Below, one piece after another: positions 18,463 to 29,600 of a stretch of 64,000 bases of DNA. Below the pieces are notes generated by a model. It did no database searches. It was not told where the DNA came from and worked only from the letters and a program-made list of their open reading frames with translations. Source of the stretch: Cyanobacterium sp. HL-69 (GTDB lineage Bacteria; Cyanobacteriota; Cyanobacteriia; Cyanobacteriales; Cyanobacteriaceae). Each line of letters opens with the position of its first letter. Position 1 is the stretch's first letter. The stretch covers positions 1,178,001 to 1,242,000 of the forward strand of contig CP024912.1 in the NCBI GenBank assembly GCA_002813895.1, in the 5' to 3' direction. The position numbers and the translations under genes are program-made.

Positions 18463-21400
18463 TTAATTTTCTGGTACTAATTGTTTGGGTTGCTTTCTGG
18501 GCAAAACTTTTTCTACCGCCATTTTGATAACTATATAAAGAATGGGAACCACAAACAAACTAAGGAAAGTAGCTACCAACATTCCCCCAAACACTGCCGT
18601 ACCAAGGGATTGACGACTACCTGCCCCTGCCCCTGAGGCAATGACAAGGGGAAAAATACCTGTGAGGGTAGAAATAGCTGTCATGAGGATAGGGCGTAAT
18701 CTTTGTTTAGATGCTTCAATGGCGGCTTTAACGGTGGACATCTCTTCATCCCGTAGCTGATTAGCAAATTCCACAATCAGGATGGAGTTTTTACTAGCTA
18801 AACCAATTAACATAACTAAACCAATTTGACAATAAATATCGTTGCTAAAACCCCTCAAACTTTGAGCCAATAAAGCCCCTAATATAGCTAAGGGTACAGC
18901 CAAAATGATGATGAAAGGATCCACATAGTTTTCATACTGAGCGGATAAAACAAGGAAAACTAAAACGATACCTAAGCTAAAAATAATGATCGCCAAATTT
19001 CCCGCACTAATTTCCTCCAAGGAAATGCCCGTCCATTCATAGCCGAAGCCCACAGGTAAGACTTGAGAGGCGATCGCCCCTACTGCTTCAATGGCATTTC
19101 CCGAACTATAACCAGGGGCAGGGGAACCATTGATTTCAATGGAACGGAATAAATTATAGTGATTAATGGTTTGCGCCCCCACCGTAGGGGTAATGGTAAC
19201 AAGGTTTGATAAAGGAATCATCTCACCGCCCCCAGAGCGCACGAAAAAGTTGTCCATACTTTCAGGATTCGCTCTAAACTCTTTGTCTCCTTGCACATAC
19301 ACTCGGTAAGACCGTTGTTGCATAGTAAAATCATTGACATAAGAACCACCCATCATGGTTGCCATAGTACTAAAAACATCATCCAAATTCACATCCAGCA
19401 CCTTTGCCCTTTCTCTATTCACCTCCACAATTAATTGAGGACTGTTAGCCGCAAATTGAGTAAAAACAGCACTTAGGGCTTCATCCTGATTTGCTGCTCC
19501 TAAAAATTGTCCCATGACTTCCACCATCGATTGTAAATCGGGATTAATGCGCCGATCCTGTAAATTGAAGGTAAAACCCCCAAAAGCCCCTAAACCTTGA
19601 ATCGCAGGGGGATTGATGGGAATAATTCTCGCTTCAGGAATCATGGCGAACTTGGGAAATAGTTGTCCGATAATGCCTTGCACAGACTGACTGGCGTTAG
19701 GGCGATCGCCCCAGGGTTTCAAGGGGGTAAAAATGATCCCCTGATTAGGGGTACTACCCCCAAAAGAAAAACCACCGATGGCAAAAGTCCCTAACACATC
19801 AGGAATCTCTAAAATTTCTTCCTCCACCTGACGCATCACATCGCTGGTATATTGTAGCGAAACCCCTTCAGGAGCTTGAATAATGGTAATAAAATAACCC
19901 TGATCCTCTTCGGGTACAAAAGCCGTTGGCACCACCGTATATAACCATCCCGTCAAAGCAATCAAAACTACAAATATTCCCACCACAAATAACTTAAAAC
20001 GGGCAAGAAATGTTAAAAACCCCTCATACTTTAGAGTTAACCAATCCAAAATAGAATTAAATCGATTAAAAAAAGGCTGTATCCAATTAGGAGGATGTTG
20101 CCCCGATTTTAACAATAAAGCACACAGAGAAGGTGTCAAGGTTAAAGCCAAGAAAGTAGAAATTACAATGGAAAAAGCGATAGTTAAAGCAAACTCCCTA
20201 TATAAAGCCCCCGTGGTGCCTGGGAAAAAAGTTACAGGAATAAACACCGCCATCAACACCAACGAAGTAGCAATAACAGCCCCCGTCAACTGCTTCATCG
20301 ACTCACTAGCCGCTCGATGGGATTCCATATTACGATCTTGAATATAACGGTAAATTTGTTCTACCACCACGATCGCATCGTCCACCACCAACCCCGTCGC
20401 CAGAGTCAAACCAAAAAGAGTAAGAGTATTGATCGAAAAATCAAAAGCCCTCACAAAAGCAAAAGTTCCTACCAAAGACAAAGGAATAGTTAACGAAGGA
20501 ATCAGAGTAGTACGCCAATCCTGCAAAAATACCAAAATGATTAGGACTACCAACGCCACCGACATAAATAAAGTTATGATGACCTCATCCAAAGACTCCT
20601 CAATAAAACCCGTAGTGTCAAAAGCCAGTTGAATATTAATTCCATCTGGAAACTGCTCTGCCAACTCAGCCATCTGGGTTTTTACATTTTGTGCAACCTC
20701 TAGGGCATTGGAACCAGGCAACTGATAAATCCCCACTCCCACAGCCTCGACTCCTCGAAAACGCACAAAAGAATCATAATTCTGCGCCCCCAATTCAACC
20801 CTACCCACATCCCGAAAACGAATTAAAGAACCCGTCTGCTCATCACTTCGCAAAATTATATCCTCAAACTCCTCTGGCTCCGTCAACTGGCTTACCACCC
20901 GTAAAGAAATTTGAAATTCCTGTCCCTCAATGGCAGGTTCAGCACCCACCGCACCAACCCCCACCTGAACATTTTGTTCTCGCAGAGCATTTTCCACATC
21001 CATCGGGGTTAAGCCACGGCTACTTAGACGATTAGGATCAACCCATAGGCGCATAGCATAACGTCTTTCTCCAAATACCGTAACATCAGCCACCCCCTCA
21101 ATTCTTTTTAGGGCATCAACCAAAAACCTTTCTGCATAATTACTAAGAAAGTCATTATCATATTGTCCATCTTCACTAAACATCCCAAAACCCATTAAAA
21201 TGTTGTTGGACTGTTGAGTCACCGTAACCCCTGTCCTCTGCACAACATCGGGCAATTGCCCTTCCACCACAGAAATTTGATTTTGAATATCAACGGCCGC
21301 CAAGTCTTTATTCCTTGAAGCATCAAAAGTGGCAGTAATACTACTGGTTCCTGAGTTGGTACTACTCGAAGAAATGTATCTTAATCCTTCTACTCCATTA

Positions 21401-21609
21401 ATTTGTCTTTCGAGGATGTTGGTAACGGTGTTTTCCACTACCTCGGCATCTGCCCCCGTATAGTTAGCGGTAATTTGGATTTGAGTCGGCGCAATATCGG
21501 GAAAACGAGCAATGGGTAAGGTAACAATACTGACGGTACCCACCAAAAGGATGATCAGGGCGCAAACGCTAGAAAATACTGGTCTTCGGATAAAAAAATC
21601 AACGAACAT
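18463..21609 (-). CDS. RND-family multidrug efflux permease (HAE1, AcrB-like)
   Basis: A 1048-residue inner-membrane proton-driven pump subunit. It begins MFVDFFIRRPVFSSVCALIILLVG, typical of AcrB-type proteins. Two sets of membrane helices alternate with large periplasmic loops. The proton-relay aspartates are in GLATGLVVDDAIVVVE, and the second-half lysine in GLASKNSILIVEFANQLRDE. It exports hydrophobic compounds with an adaptor and an outer-membrane channel. The adaptor gene lies 62 bp upstream on the same strand; no outer-membrane factor gene is adjacent. The divergent PadR gene probably regulates both. Confidence 0.95.
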   Translation of the reverse strand: MFVDFFIRRPVFSSVCALIILLVGTVSIVTLPIARFPDIAPTQIQITANYTGADAEVVENTVTNILERQINGVEGLRYISSSSTNSGTSSITATFDASRNKDLAAVDIQNQISVVEGQLPDVVQRTGVTVTQQSNNILMGFGMFSEDGQYDNDFLSNYAERFLVDALKRIEGVADVTVFGERRYAMRLWVDPNRLSSRGLTPMDVENALREQNVQVGVGAVGAEPAIEGQEFQISLRVVSQLTEPEEFEDIILRSDEQTGSLIRFRDVGRVELGAQNYDSFVRFRGVEAVGVGIYQLPGSNALEVAQNVKTQMAELAEQFPDGINIQLAFDTTGFIEESLDEVIITLFMSVALVVLIILVFLQDWRTTLIPSLTIPLSLVGTFAFVRAFDFSINTLTLFGLTLATGLVVDDAIVVVEQIYRYIQDRNMESHRAASESMKQLTGAVIATSLVLMAVFIPVTFFPGTTGALYREFALTIAFSIVISTFLALTLTPSLCALLLKSGQHPPNWIQPFFNRFNSILDWLTLKYEGFLTFLARFKLFVVGIFVVLIALTGWLYTVVPTAFVPEEDQGYFITIIQAPEGVSLQYTSDVMRQVEEEILEIPDVLGTFAIGGFSFGGSTPNQGIIFTPLKPWGDRPNASQSVQGIIGQLFPKFAMIPEARIIPINPPAIQGLGAFGGFTFNLQDRRINPDLQSMVEVMGQFLGAANQDEALSAVFTQFAANSPQLIVEVNRERAKVLDVNLDDVFSTMATMMGGSYVNDFTMQQRSYRVYVQGDKEFRANPESMDNFFVRSGGGEMIPLSNLVTITPTVGAQTINHYNLFRSIEINGSPAPGYSSGNAIEAVGAIASQVLPVGFGYEWTGISLEEISAGNLAIIIFSLGIVLVFLVLSAQYENYVDPFIIILAVPLAILGALLAQSLRGFSNDIYCQIGLVMLIGLASKNSILIVEFANQLRDEEMSTVKAAIEASKQRLRPILMTAISTLTGIFPLVIASGAGAGSRQSLGTAVFGGMLVATFLSLFVVPILYIVIKMAVEKVLPRKQPKQLVPEN

Positions 21610-21671
21610 CTTTTATTAATGGATAATTGATAATGGGTAATTAATAATAAATAAACAAATTAACCTAGAGG

Positions 21672-23231
21672 TTATTGGGGCATCTCTCCATTTTCTTCGG
21701 GGGGTAAAGGGGCAATGGGAGCACCATCACGGAGGTTCAAAATTCCTGCACTGACGATTTGTTCCCCTTCTTCTAAACCGCCTAAAACTTCGTAGTTGTT
21801 ACCCTGTAGGCTTCCTAATTCTATGGAGCGTTGTTCGGCTATTAAGGATGGTTCATCTCCTTCGCCATTTTCTGCTGGTTGAGCCACAAAAACAAAGTTA
21901 TTACCCCCCATCCTTGATACTGCGGAAGAAGGAACAACAATACCGGGGCTTTCTTGCCAAATAATTCTAGCTCGAATGGAAGTTTGATTAAAAAGACTAG
22001 CTCCCGAGGAGTTGAGGGTTGCTTTGGTTAACACTAATTGACTGTCGGGACTAACTTGGGGAGAGATAAAACTTATTTCTCCGGTGGTCAGTATTTCTCC
22101 TTGACTGTCGAGAATTTCCACGGGTAAACCTAGCCTTAGTCTTTCACTTTGTTCTAAGGGTAAGGAAAAATTTGCTTCTAGGACATCATTTTCGGTGATG
22201 GTGGTTAGTTCATCCCCAGAGTTGATAAAGTCTCCTACTTTGATGGGAATATCCCCAATGATTCCTGTGAAGGGGGCAACTATTTGGGCTTTGTCAATTT
22301 GTACTTCTATGGTGTTCACCCTAGCGGTGGCTTGGGATACTTCGGCTTCGGCTTGGTCTATTTCTTCTCTCCTTGTGCCGTTTCTGAGTAGTTGCAGATT
22401 TTGTCGGGCTTGTTCTACGGCGGCTTCTAATTCGTTTAGATCGGAGGTTCTGCCTTTAGTTTGAGCGTCTAAACGTCTTTGGGCTTGGGTAACGGCGGAG
22501 GAGGCTTGACGTTCGATGGTTACAAATTCATCAAATTCGTCTTGGGAAATGGCTCCTTCTTCAGATAATACTCGATACCTTCTGGTTCTTTCTTGGGCTA
22601 GTTCTAGCTCTGCCCTGGCGGATTCTAGTTCGGCTCTTGTTTGGGCTATTTCTTCGGGACGGGCGCCTTGTCTGGCGTTATTTAACCGTGCGATCGCCCC
22701 TGTTAACTGAGCTTGGGCTTGGGCTATTTCTTCGGGACGATTCCCTGCCCTGAGTAAGGCTAAACGGGAGCGGGCGCTATCTAATTGGGCTTGAGCTTGG
22801 TTTAATTCCGCTTCTAGTTGGTCACTGTCCACCCTAGCAATTATCTGTCCTACGGTAACTCTTTCTCCTTCTGTTCTTAAAATACTTCTAATTCTGCCGT
22901 CAATTTCTGACCTGACGGTAACAGCCCTAGGAGCATCTAATCTACCGACAATGGTGGTAGTATCTTGTACTATTCCTAGTTCTAATGTACTCAATTTTAC
23001 GGTGGAGGGTTGACCTTGCCCTGCCATGGCCCCTGATGGATCGTTACCACTTTCATTATTATTGAATAACAGCATCCCCCCACCCCCAAGGATGGCTAAA
23101 AAGGCTACTGCACCGAAAATCCACCAGGGGGAAAATGATTTTTTCTTGGATTGTGGCTTAGGGGCGATCGCACTTATTTCCTCTTCGTCAACATTTGAGG
23201 TTTCACTGGGGGCAGAGTTAGGATTAATCAT
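21672..23231 (-). CDS. RND efflux periplasmic adaptor (membrane fusion protein)
   Basis: A 519-residue HlyD/AcrA-type adaptor. A cytoplasmic tail of ~36 residues precedes one membrane helix (WWIFGAVAFLAILGGGGML, ~36-56). The lipoyl half-motifs are VRSEIDGRIRSILRTEGERVTVGQIIARV and KAQIVAPFTGIIGDIPIKVG. Between them is a long coiled coil with repeated units such as NRPEEIAQAQAQL and TRREEIDQAEAEV. A beta-barrel and membrane-proximal domain follow. It is the first gene of the operon with the RND permease. The coiled coil is longer than in AcrA. Confidence 0.94.
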   Translation of the reverse strand: MINPNSAPSETSNVDEEEISAIAPKPQSKKKSFSPWWIFGAVAFLAILGGGGMLLFNNNESGNDPSGAMAGQGQPSTVKLSTLELGIVQDTTTIVGRLDAPRAVTVRSEIDGRIRSILRTEGERVTVGQIIARVDSDQLEAELNQAQAQLDSARSRLALLRAGNRPEEIAQAQAQLTGAIARLNNARQGARPEEIAQTRAELESARAELELAQERTRRYRVLSEEGAISQDEFDEFVTIERQASSAVTQAQRRLDAQTKGRTSDLNELEAAVEQARQNLQLLRNGTRREEIDQAEAEVSQATARVNTIEVQIDKAQIVAPFTGIIGDIPIKVGDFINSGDELTTITENDVLEANFSLPLEQSERLRLGLPVEILDSQGEILTTGEISFISPQVSPDSQLVLTKATLNSSGASLFNQTSIRARIIWQESPGIVVPSSAVSRMGGNNFVFVAQPAENGEGDEPSLIAEQRSIELGSLQGNNYEVLGGLEEGEQIVSAGILNLRDGAPIAPLPPEENGEMPQ

Positions 23232-23282
23232 ATCGGCTAGAGATTAATTAATGTTGATGGTAAAGTTTTATTAAGTTCACAT

Positions 23283-23312
23283 TATATCAATAAAATATAT
23301 CAATCTGATATA
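23283..23312. promoter_or_regulatory. Likely PadR operator in divergent promoter
   Basis: A perfect palindrome TATATCA-ATC-TGATATA lies at 23296-23312. An extra half-site TATATCA is at 23283-23289, 13 bp upstream of the first arm. It sits in the 103-bp gap between the efflux operon (minus) and the padR-type gene (plus), the place expected for autoregulation. Confidence 0.6.
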
Positions 23313-23334
23313 AAAAATTGAAAAAAAAAGAAAT

Positions 23335-23856
23335 ATGTTAGAGTTAGCCACCCTTGGTTTATTACAAAAAGAGCCTTTACATGGTTATTTGCTCAAAAAA
23401 CAGATGGAATTGTTTATGAGTGGTTGTATTAGTGTCAATTATGGAGCTATTTATCCTTTATTGAGGCGACTGTTGGATAAGGGATTGATTATGGAGGAAG
23501 AAGATGGCAATAATAATCGCAAAATGTACAGTATCACCTCGGCAGGAAGAGCCATATGGTTAGAGAAAATGCTAGAACATCCCCACGAAAGTTGGGTTAA
23601 TGCTCGTTCTCGTTTTATGATTAAGTTTTTCTTTTTTAGCTACCTTGAATCTATAGATCGACTACATTTATTAGAGCATCGTTTGAGGGTGTGTCAATTA
23701 CAATTGGATGATCAAGATTTACAGATAGTTTATGATGATCGTTTCCAAGCCATGGCTTTAGAGCGTTACAAATCGGATATTAACCGTGAGATTGATTGGT
23801 TGATGGGACAGTTAGCCATAGAGAAGGAAATGGAAATGGAATTATCAAAAAATTAA
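23335..23856 (+). CDS. PadR-family transcriptional regulator
   Basis: A 173-residue regulator. The N-terminal winged helix-turn-helix (residues ~1-85) shows the PadR pattern MLELATLGLLQKEPLHGYLLKKQ, SVNYGAIYPLLRRLLDKGLI, and RKMYSITSAGRAIW. The C-terminal helical domain matches the PadR C-terminal type. PadR proteins usually repress neighbouring efflux genes until a ligand binds. Its position, divergent from the RND operon over a palindromic operator, fits that role. The inducer is not predictable. Confidence 0.9.
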   Translation: MLELATLGLLQKEPLHGYLLKKQMELFMSGCISVNYGAIYPLLRRLLDKGLIMEEEDGNNNRKMYSITSAGRAIWLEKMLEHPHESWVNARSRFMIKFFFFSYLESIDRLHLLEHRLRVCQLQLDDQDLQIVYDDRFQAMALERYKSDINREIDWLMGQLAIEKEMEMELSKN

Positions 23857-23906
23857 ATCCTTGAACCTTAGATTTCAAAATTTGATAAAAGGTGCAGATA
23901 ACCGTA

Positions 23907-23933
23907 TTAGCACTCAAGCTCGAAGAGTGCTAA
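23907..23933 (+). promoter_or_regulatory. CIRCE operator (HrcA site)
   Basis: A perfect inverted repeat TTAGCACTC-N9-GAGTGCTAA lies 46 bp before the groEL start. It is the canonical HrcA-binding heat-shock operator. Confidence 0.97.
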
Positions 23934-23966
23934 ATTTATTTATGGAGAAAAAATATATGCTCATGA

Positions 23967-25652
<1,686 letters not shown>

Positions 25653-25757
25653 TCCAAGCTATTAAGTTACAGTGCTCGTAATTTAAGGCTAAATTATCAA
25701 TTATTTATTTGATTTCGTAAGGCTTTTAAATTTTTAAGCAGAATCTATATAATTTTT

Positions 25758-25783
25758 GGGTGTACTACGGTGCGCCCTTTTTT
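25758..25783 (+). terminator. Intrinsic terminator downstream of groL
   Basis: Stem GGGTGTAC (25758-25765), loop TACG, GTGCGCCC (25770-25777) with two G-U pairs, followed by TTTTTT. Confidence 0.7.
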
Positions 25784-25805
25784 AGACTTTATTTTTTATT
25801 AGAAA

Positions 25806-27131
25806 TTATGTAAAAATAAAATCTAATTCTATTTGATATTCTTTAGAATTTTCGAGGTTAGGGATAATATAAATTCGCTCAATAAATTCTCTCAGATAAA
25901 ATCTTGTTTCCTGTTCTGAAAGGTCATACCAAAACTGTTTTAAAGATAAATTATCAATCATTTCTTTTAAGTTATTTGGGGGTAAACTATTTATTTGATT
26001 ATTTAGTTGAGAAATCTCATTTTCTATTTTTAATTTTCTAATTTTGGCTGTTTCTTCGTCTAAAATATTGCTTGAGATTAGACCCTCTAAGCTGTTAATT
26101 ATTTTTTGTTTCTCTTTAATTAAATTTTCTGTTTGCTCAATGATAATATCTATATTAGGGCTATTAATATTATTAACAATTGTGGGTAAATCAAAACAAA
26201 TTTTTTCAATGGTTTCTTTTAAGATTTGTTGGTAATTCCAAGAAGAGCAGGATTTTTTTTGAGGGCAATTCACAGGGGTAATGTATAAATATTTTGTTTT
26301 TTTTCTTCTTTGGGTAACGGAGGTTATTTTGGATGAAGAATGGCACATTTTACACTTTACTAAGCCTGAAAGACAATGGGAAGAACTGGCACTACGGGAA
26401 GGAATGCGACGATGGCTTTTTAATAAACGATCAATTTGGGAGGCTTCTTCTCTGGAAATAATGGGAGTATGGGTATTAGAAATAATATAGTTATTTTTGT
26501 AGGCTAAATCTCCTCGATACACAGGATTTTTTAACCATTGTAGGGCGGTGGAATGGGAAATTTTTTTATTATATTTTTCTTTTAAATATCTCACACTATC
26601 TCGCAAAGAAGCATATCTAAGATAGTATTCAAAAAAATCTTTGACAATGGGGGCGGTGCTACGGTTAATGATATATCCTTCTTTTCCTTTCTGATAGCCG
26701 TAGGGGCTTCTACCAGGAGGCGGAAGATTTTTTAGGCGGTTTTTACCATGACCTTTTTGTAATTTTCTTTGATAAATTACTTTTTCTATTTGTTGCCAAA
26801 TGTGGTGTAATTTCTCGGCATAAACAGGATTGTCAATAACTTTAAATTTACTAGAATTATATGGCTGATCTATGGCAATTATTTCAATATTCAAGGATTC
26901 TATAAGGGCGATCGCCCTTAATATTTCAGCAAAACTATCTCCCAATTCATGTAAACTACGAATTAAAACATAACTAGGACTATCATTTTGACAATCGTTA
27001 AATAACTGATTTAGTTGATTTCTACTATCAATATCTTGGTAACTTTTATCGACTTCTAAACCCCAAATAAAAGACTCAGGAACATCATCAATAATTGAAT
27101 CGGTGTAGCTATAGGTGACAATAAAAGCCAT
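25806..27131 (-). CDS. Serine recombinase-like protein with degenerate catalytic site
   Basis: A 441-residue protein with the layout of large serine recombinases (XisF-like). It has an N-terminal resolvase-like domain (~1-125), the recombinase domain PPPGRSPYGYQKGKEGYIINRSTAPIVKDFF..., a zinc ribbon (CKMC...CPQKKSC), and a coiled coil. The resolvase core aligns as IVTYSYTDS, where the active-site Ser and nearby Arg of the usual Y-x-R-x-S are not present. LIRSLHELGDS replaces the usual DRLxRS arginines. So strand-exchange activity is doubtful. I start at the second Met (27131), giving MAFIVTYSY; an upstream ATG at 27146 is also possible. Confidence 0.8.
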   Translation of the reverse strand: MAFIVTYSYTDSIIDDVPESFIWGLEVDKSYQDIDSRNQLNQLFNDCQNDSPSYVLIRSLHELGDSFAEILRAIALIESLNIEIIAIDQPYNSSKFKVIDNPVYAEKLHHIWQQIEKVIYQRKLQKGHGKNRLKNLPPPGRSPYGYQKGKEGYIINRSTAPIVKDFFEYYLRYASLRDSVRYLKEKYNKKISHSTALQWLKNPVYRGDLAYKNNYIISNTHTPIISREEASQIDRLLKSHRRIPSRSASSSHCLSGLVKCKMCHSSSKITSVTQRRKKTKYLYITPVNCPQKKSCSSWNYQQILKETIEKICFDLPTIVNNINSPNIDIIIEQTENLIKEKQKIINSLEGLISSNILDEETAKIRKLKIENEISQLNNQINSLPPNNLKEMIDNLSLKQFWYDLSEQETRFYLREFIERIYIIPNLENSKEYQIELDFIFT

Positions 27132-27287
27132 AGAAATAATTAACAATTAGCCATTAATATTAAAATTGTGAACCATAGGCAATGATTTTTGATATTTCAG
27201 AATCAAGCAATTTTCTCGAACAACGAAGAATCAGCAAAACAAATTTGAATGAACTTTAATTATTCATTATCAATTCTCAATTATCCA

Positions 27288-27878
27288 TTACTTTCCTAAA
27301 ACTTCCTTGCCCACTGCCGCATAATTTTTCCATGCCTGTTTAGCACGAAAATCGCCATAATCCCTCACCGTTAAACCCTGTTGAGAAGCCTTTTCAAACG
27401 CTACAAGGAGAGGAATTTCCGTCTTGAAACTAGGTAACTGATGCTCTTCCAAAAACTTCTTAGCATTTCTGCCATTAACCGTACGAGAATCAACCTTAGT
27501 TAAAAGAATTTTATAATTTGTTCCTAAATCCTTCAATATATCCACCGCCTTAACCGTGGCATCCAAATCAAGGTGATTGGGCGTAGTGGGCAAAATTATC
27601 AAATCGCTACCCTGAGCTAATTCCTTCAAATCGTCAACTTCAGGACGGGCTTTCATGTCTGTGATAACGTGCTTAAACTTACCCACCAAAGGGGCAGAAC
27701 CAGCCTGAGAAGCTACTGTAAAAGGTAATTTCTCATCCCTTGCCCATACTAGCGCCGAACGGTTGCGATCAGCGTCAATGAGTAAAGTGCGATCGTGTTC
27801 CTGTAAATAAGTTGATAAATGTATGGCGGTAGTCGTCTTACCCACTCCACCCTTCAAAGAAATAATTGCTATAAACAT
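27288..27878 (-). CDS. ParA-family ATPase
   Basis: A 196-residue deviant Walker ATPase. The motif KGGVGKTT at residues 9-16 includes the signature lysine. LLIDADRNRSALVW supplies the second Asp-containing motif, and DLIILPTTPNHLDLDA follows. Such proteins position plasmids, chromosomes or protein complexes by ATP-driven patterning on the nucleoid. No ParB partner is adjacent, and it is about 150 bp upstream of the recombinase-like gene on the same strand. The short length fits standalone chromosomal ParA proteins of unknown cargo. Confidence 0.88.
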   Translation of the reverse strand: MFIAIISLKGGVGKTTTAIHLSTYLQEHDRTLLIDADRNRSALVWARDEKLPFTVASQAGSAPLVGKFKHVITDMKARPEVDDLKELAQGSDLIILPTTPNHLDLDATVKAVDILKDLGTNYKILLTKVDSRTVNGRNAKKFLEEHQLPSFKTEIPLLVAFEKASQQGLTVRDYGDFRAKQAWKNYAAVGKEVLGK

Positions 27879-27978
27879 TTCAAAAATCAGTTTTTAAATT
27901 CCCATAACGTTGTAATTATATTACTTTCGAGGTCTATCGACAAAACAATCAGAAATACAAGCCTAATATATATTTATA

Positions 27979-28060
27979 CTAAATCGTGTTTCAATAATAT
28001 ACTAATTAGGGTGGGGAATGGGGAACAGATAAAAGATAATAGTTGTTTATTATTGGTTTT
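27979..28060 (+). repeat. Interspersed intergenic repeat R2, copy B
   Basis: CTAAATCGTGTTTCAATAAT then ATACTAATTAGGGTGGGGAA with G-rich tail and AGTTGTTTATTATTGG. Near-identical to the start of copy A at 12431-12510. Confidence 0.65.
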
Positions 28061-28066
28061 CCCTAA

Positions 28067-28086
28067 CAAGGAGTTAAAACCCCTTG
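28067..28086. repeat. 20-bp dispersed palindrome
   Basis: CAAGGAGTTAAAACCCCTTG, a member of the family with consensus CAAGRGGTTTAAACCCCTTG. It lies in the gap between the ParA gene and the binding-protein gene. Confidence 0.6.
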
Positions 28087-28135
28087 CCGTATGATATAAT
28101 TCCCTGCCGAATAACAAAAAAGATAGATATTCTAT

Positions 28136-29449
28136 CTAATTAATAATAGGTTCAATTTTATCAACCACTTCCAGAGTACCATCAGAGTTCACCTGCCAAA
28201 CATCATAGACTCCGACAACATCACCATTTTCATCAATATCAACATTACCACTAGCACCCTGATAATTAATAGCCTCCCCATTGCGAATTAATTCCATGGC
28301 CTCACAGGGATCTGTTACCTCTACACCATCACCCCCAGCAACCGCTAAAAGGTTATCTTTGATGACTTCACCGCTATTACTTCCCCCAACTTCCGCCGCC
28401 AACATTAATAACACCGTAGCATCCCAAGTATGAGGCACAAAAGCAGTTAATTCAGAGCCTACTTCCTCTTGCCACAGGGTTCTTAAACTATCCAAAGCCA
28501 GACCATCAGCCCCCGGCACAGTACCCAAAGCCCCTGCAATGATAGAGCTACCATCAGTGGTGGTGCCGACCTGTTTCGTAAAGTCTTCAGAATAAACCCC
28601 ATCGGTTAAAAGAATGGTAACACCATCGGTTAAACCTTGTTGGAAAGCCGACTGCAGTAATAAACTACCTGTTTCAGCATATAAAATGGCTGCCACAGCG
28701 TCTGGACTATTACCAAAAGCCGCCGCCGCTTCACTATCAAGGGTTGTGGCTCTGGGATCATATCTTACCCCTTGTTCTTGATTTAGCACAGTACCTCCCA
28801 AATCGGTGAAGGATTCGTTAAACTGTCTTTCAAATCCTACTCCATAATCATTGTTAATCACCACCGTAGAAACATTGTTAAATCCTCTTTGTCTAGCAAG
28901 GGCGGCAAGGGCTTGAGCTTGATAGGTGTCGGGGGGAGCGGTACGCGCCCAAAACCCATTAAATTCACCATTAGCGGCTCTTTCGGTAAATACGGGGCTA
29001 GTACTTCCTGGGGAAATCATCATCACCTGATTTCTGACGGCAACATCAAGAGCGGCGGTGGAAACACTACTGGCAAAAGAACCTACTACGGCATGGACTC
29101 GATCTACTTCGGCTAGTTTTGTCATGGCGGCACTACCAGCCGCAGGATCGGTTTGATCGTCTTCGTTGACAAGGGTTACAGGCTCACCGTTTACCCCTCC
29201 ACAGGCGTTGATAGTATCTACGGCTAGTCGAGCGGCTACGGGCATATTTTGACCAATGGAGGCCAAATCTCCTGTGGTGGGAAAAAGAGAACCTAATCTT
29301 AAGCCACCTTCTTGGGATACGGGAGTTTGAGGGGAAGTTTCTCCGTTGTCCACGGGGGCTTCGGTGGTGCCAAAAATTCCGCAACCCACGGTGAACCAAT
29401 TTAAGCTAATGGCAAGGGTTAAAAATAGTTTTATTTTACTGTTTTTCAT
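28136..29449 (-). CDS. Amino-acid ABC transporter substrate-binding lipoprotein (HAAT type)
   Basis: A 437-residue periplasmic binding protein of the LivJ/Peripla_BP_6 family. The signal sequence ends LNWFTVGCG, a lipobox with Cys at about residue 23. The binding core starts GLRLGSLFPTTGDLASIGQNMPVAARLAVDTINACGG, followed by LVNEDDQTDPAAGSAAM and VVGSFASSVSTAA. It resembles cyanobacterial NatB, the binding protein of a neutral amino-acid permease, but I do not assign that name firmly. No ABC permease or ATPase genes are adjacent, so the transporter parts must be elsewhere. Confidence 0.88.
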   Translation of the reverse strand: MKNSKIKLFLTLAISLNWFTVGCGIFGTTEAPVDNGETSPQTPVSQEGGLRLGSLFPTTGDLASIGQNMPVAARLAVDTINACGGVNGEPVTLVNEDDQTDPAAGSAAMTKLAEVDRVHAVVGSFASSVSTAALDVAVRNQVMMISPGSTSPVFTERAANGEFNGFWARTAPPDTYQAQALAALARQRGFNNVSTVVINNDYGVGFERQFNESFTDLGGTVLNQEQGVRYDPRATTLDSEAAAAFGNSPDAVAAILYAETGSLLLQSAFQQGLTDGVTILLTDGVYSEDFTKQVGTTTDGSSIIAGALGTVPGADGLALDSLRTLWQEEVGSELTAFVPHTWDATVLLMLAAEVGGSNSGEVIKDNLLAVAGGDGVEVTDPCEAMELIRNGEAINYQGASGNVDIDENGDVVGVYDVWQVNSDGTLEVVDKIEPIIN

Positions 29450-29522
29450 ATTTGTTTTTTATAGTGGTTAAGATTTAGTTAAAATTTTATCCCTAAATGT
29501 GATTTTATGAACATTTCCAAGG

Positions 29523-29542
29523 TAGGGGGTTTAAATCTCTTG
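29523..29542. repeat. 20-bp dispersed palindrome (degenerate)
   Basis: TAGGGGGTTTAAATCTCTTG, matching the family consensus with a few changes. It lies between the binding-protein and methyltransferase genes. Confidence 0.5.
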
Positions 29543-29600
29543 TTAAATGATAGGTGTATTTGTTTTTACTATTGTTAAAAATTTGACAAAAAACAAAGAG

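Noticed and set aside
20691-21035. 114-residue open frame on the plus strand
   Set aside because: Antisense to the RND permease; proline/histidine-rich composition is the typical shadow of a coding strand.
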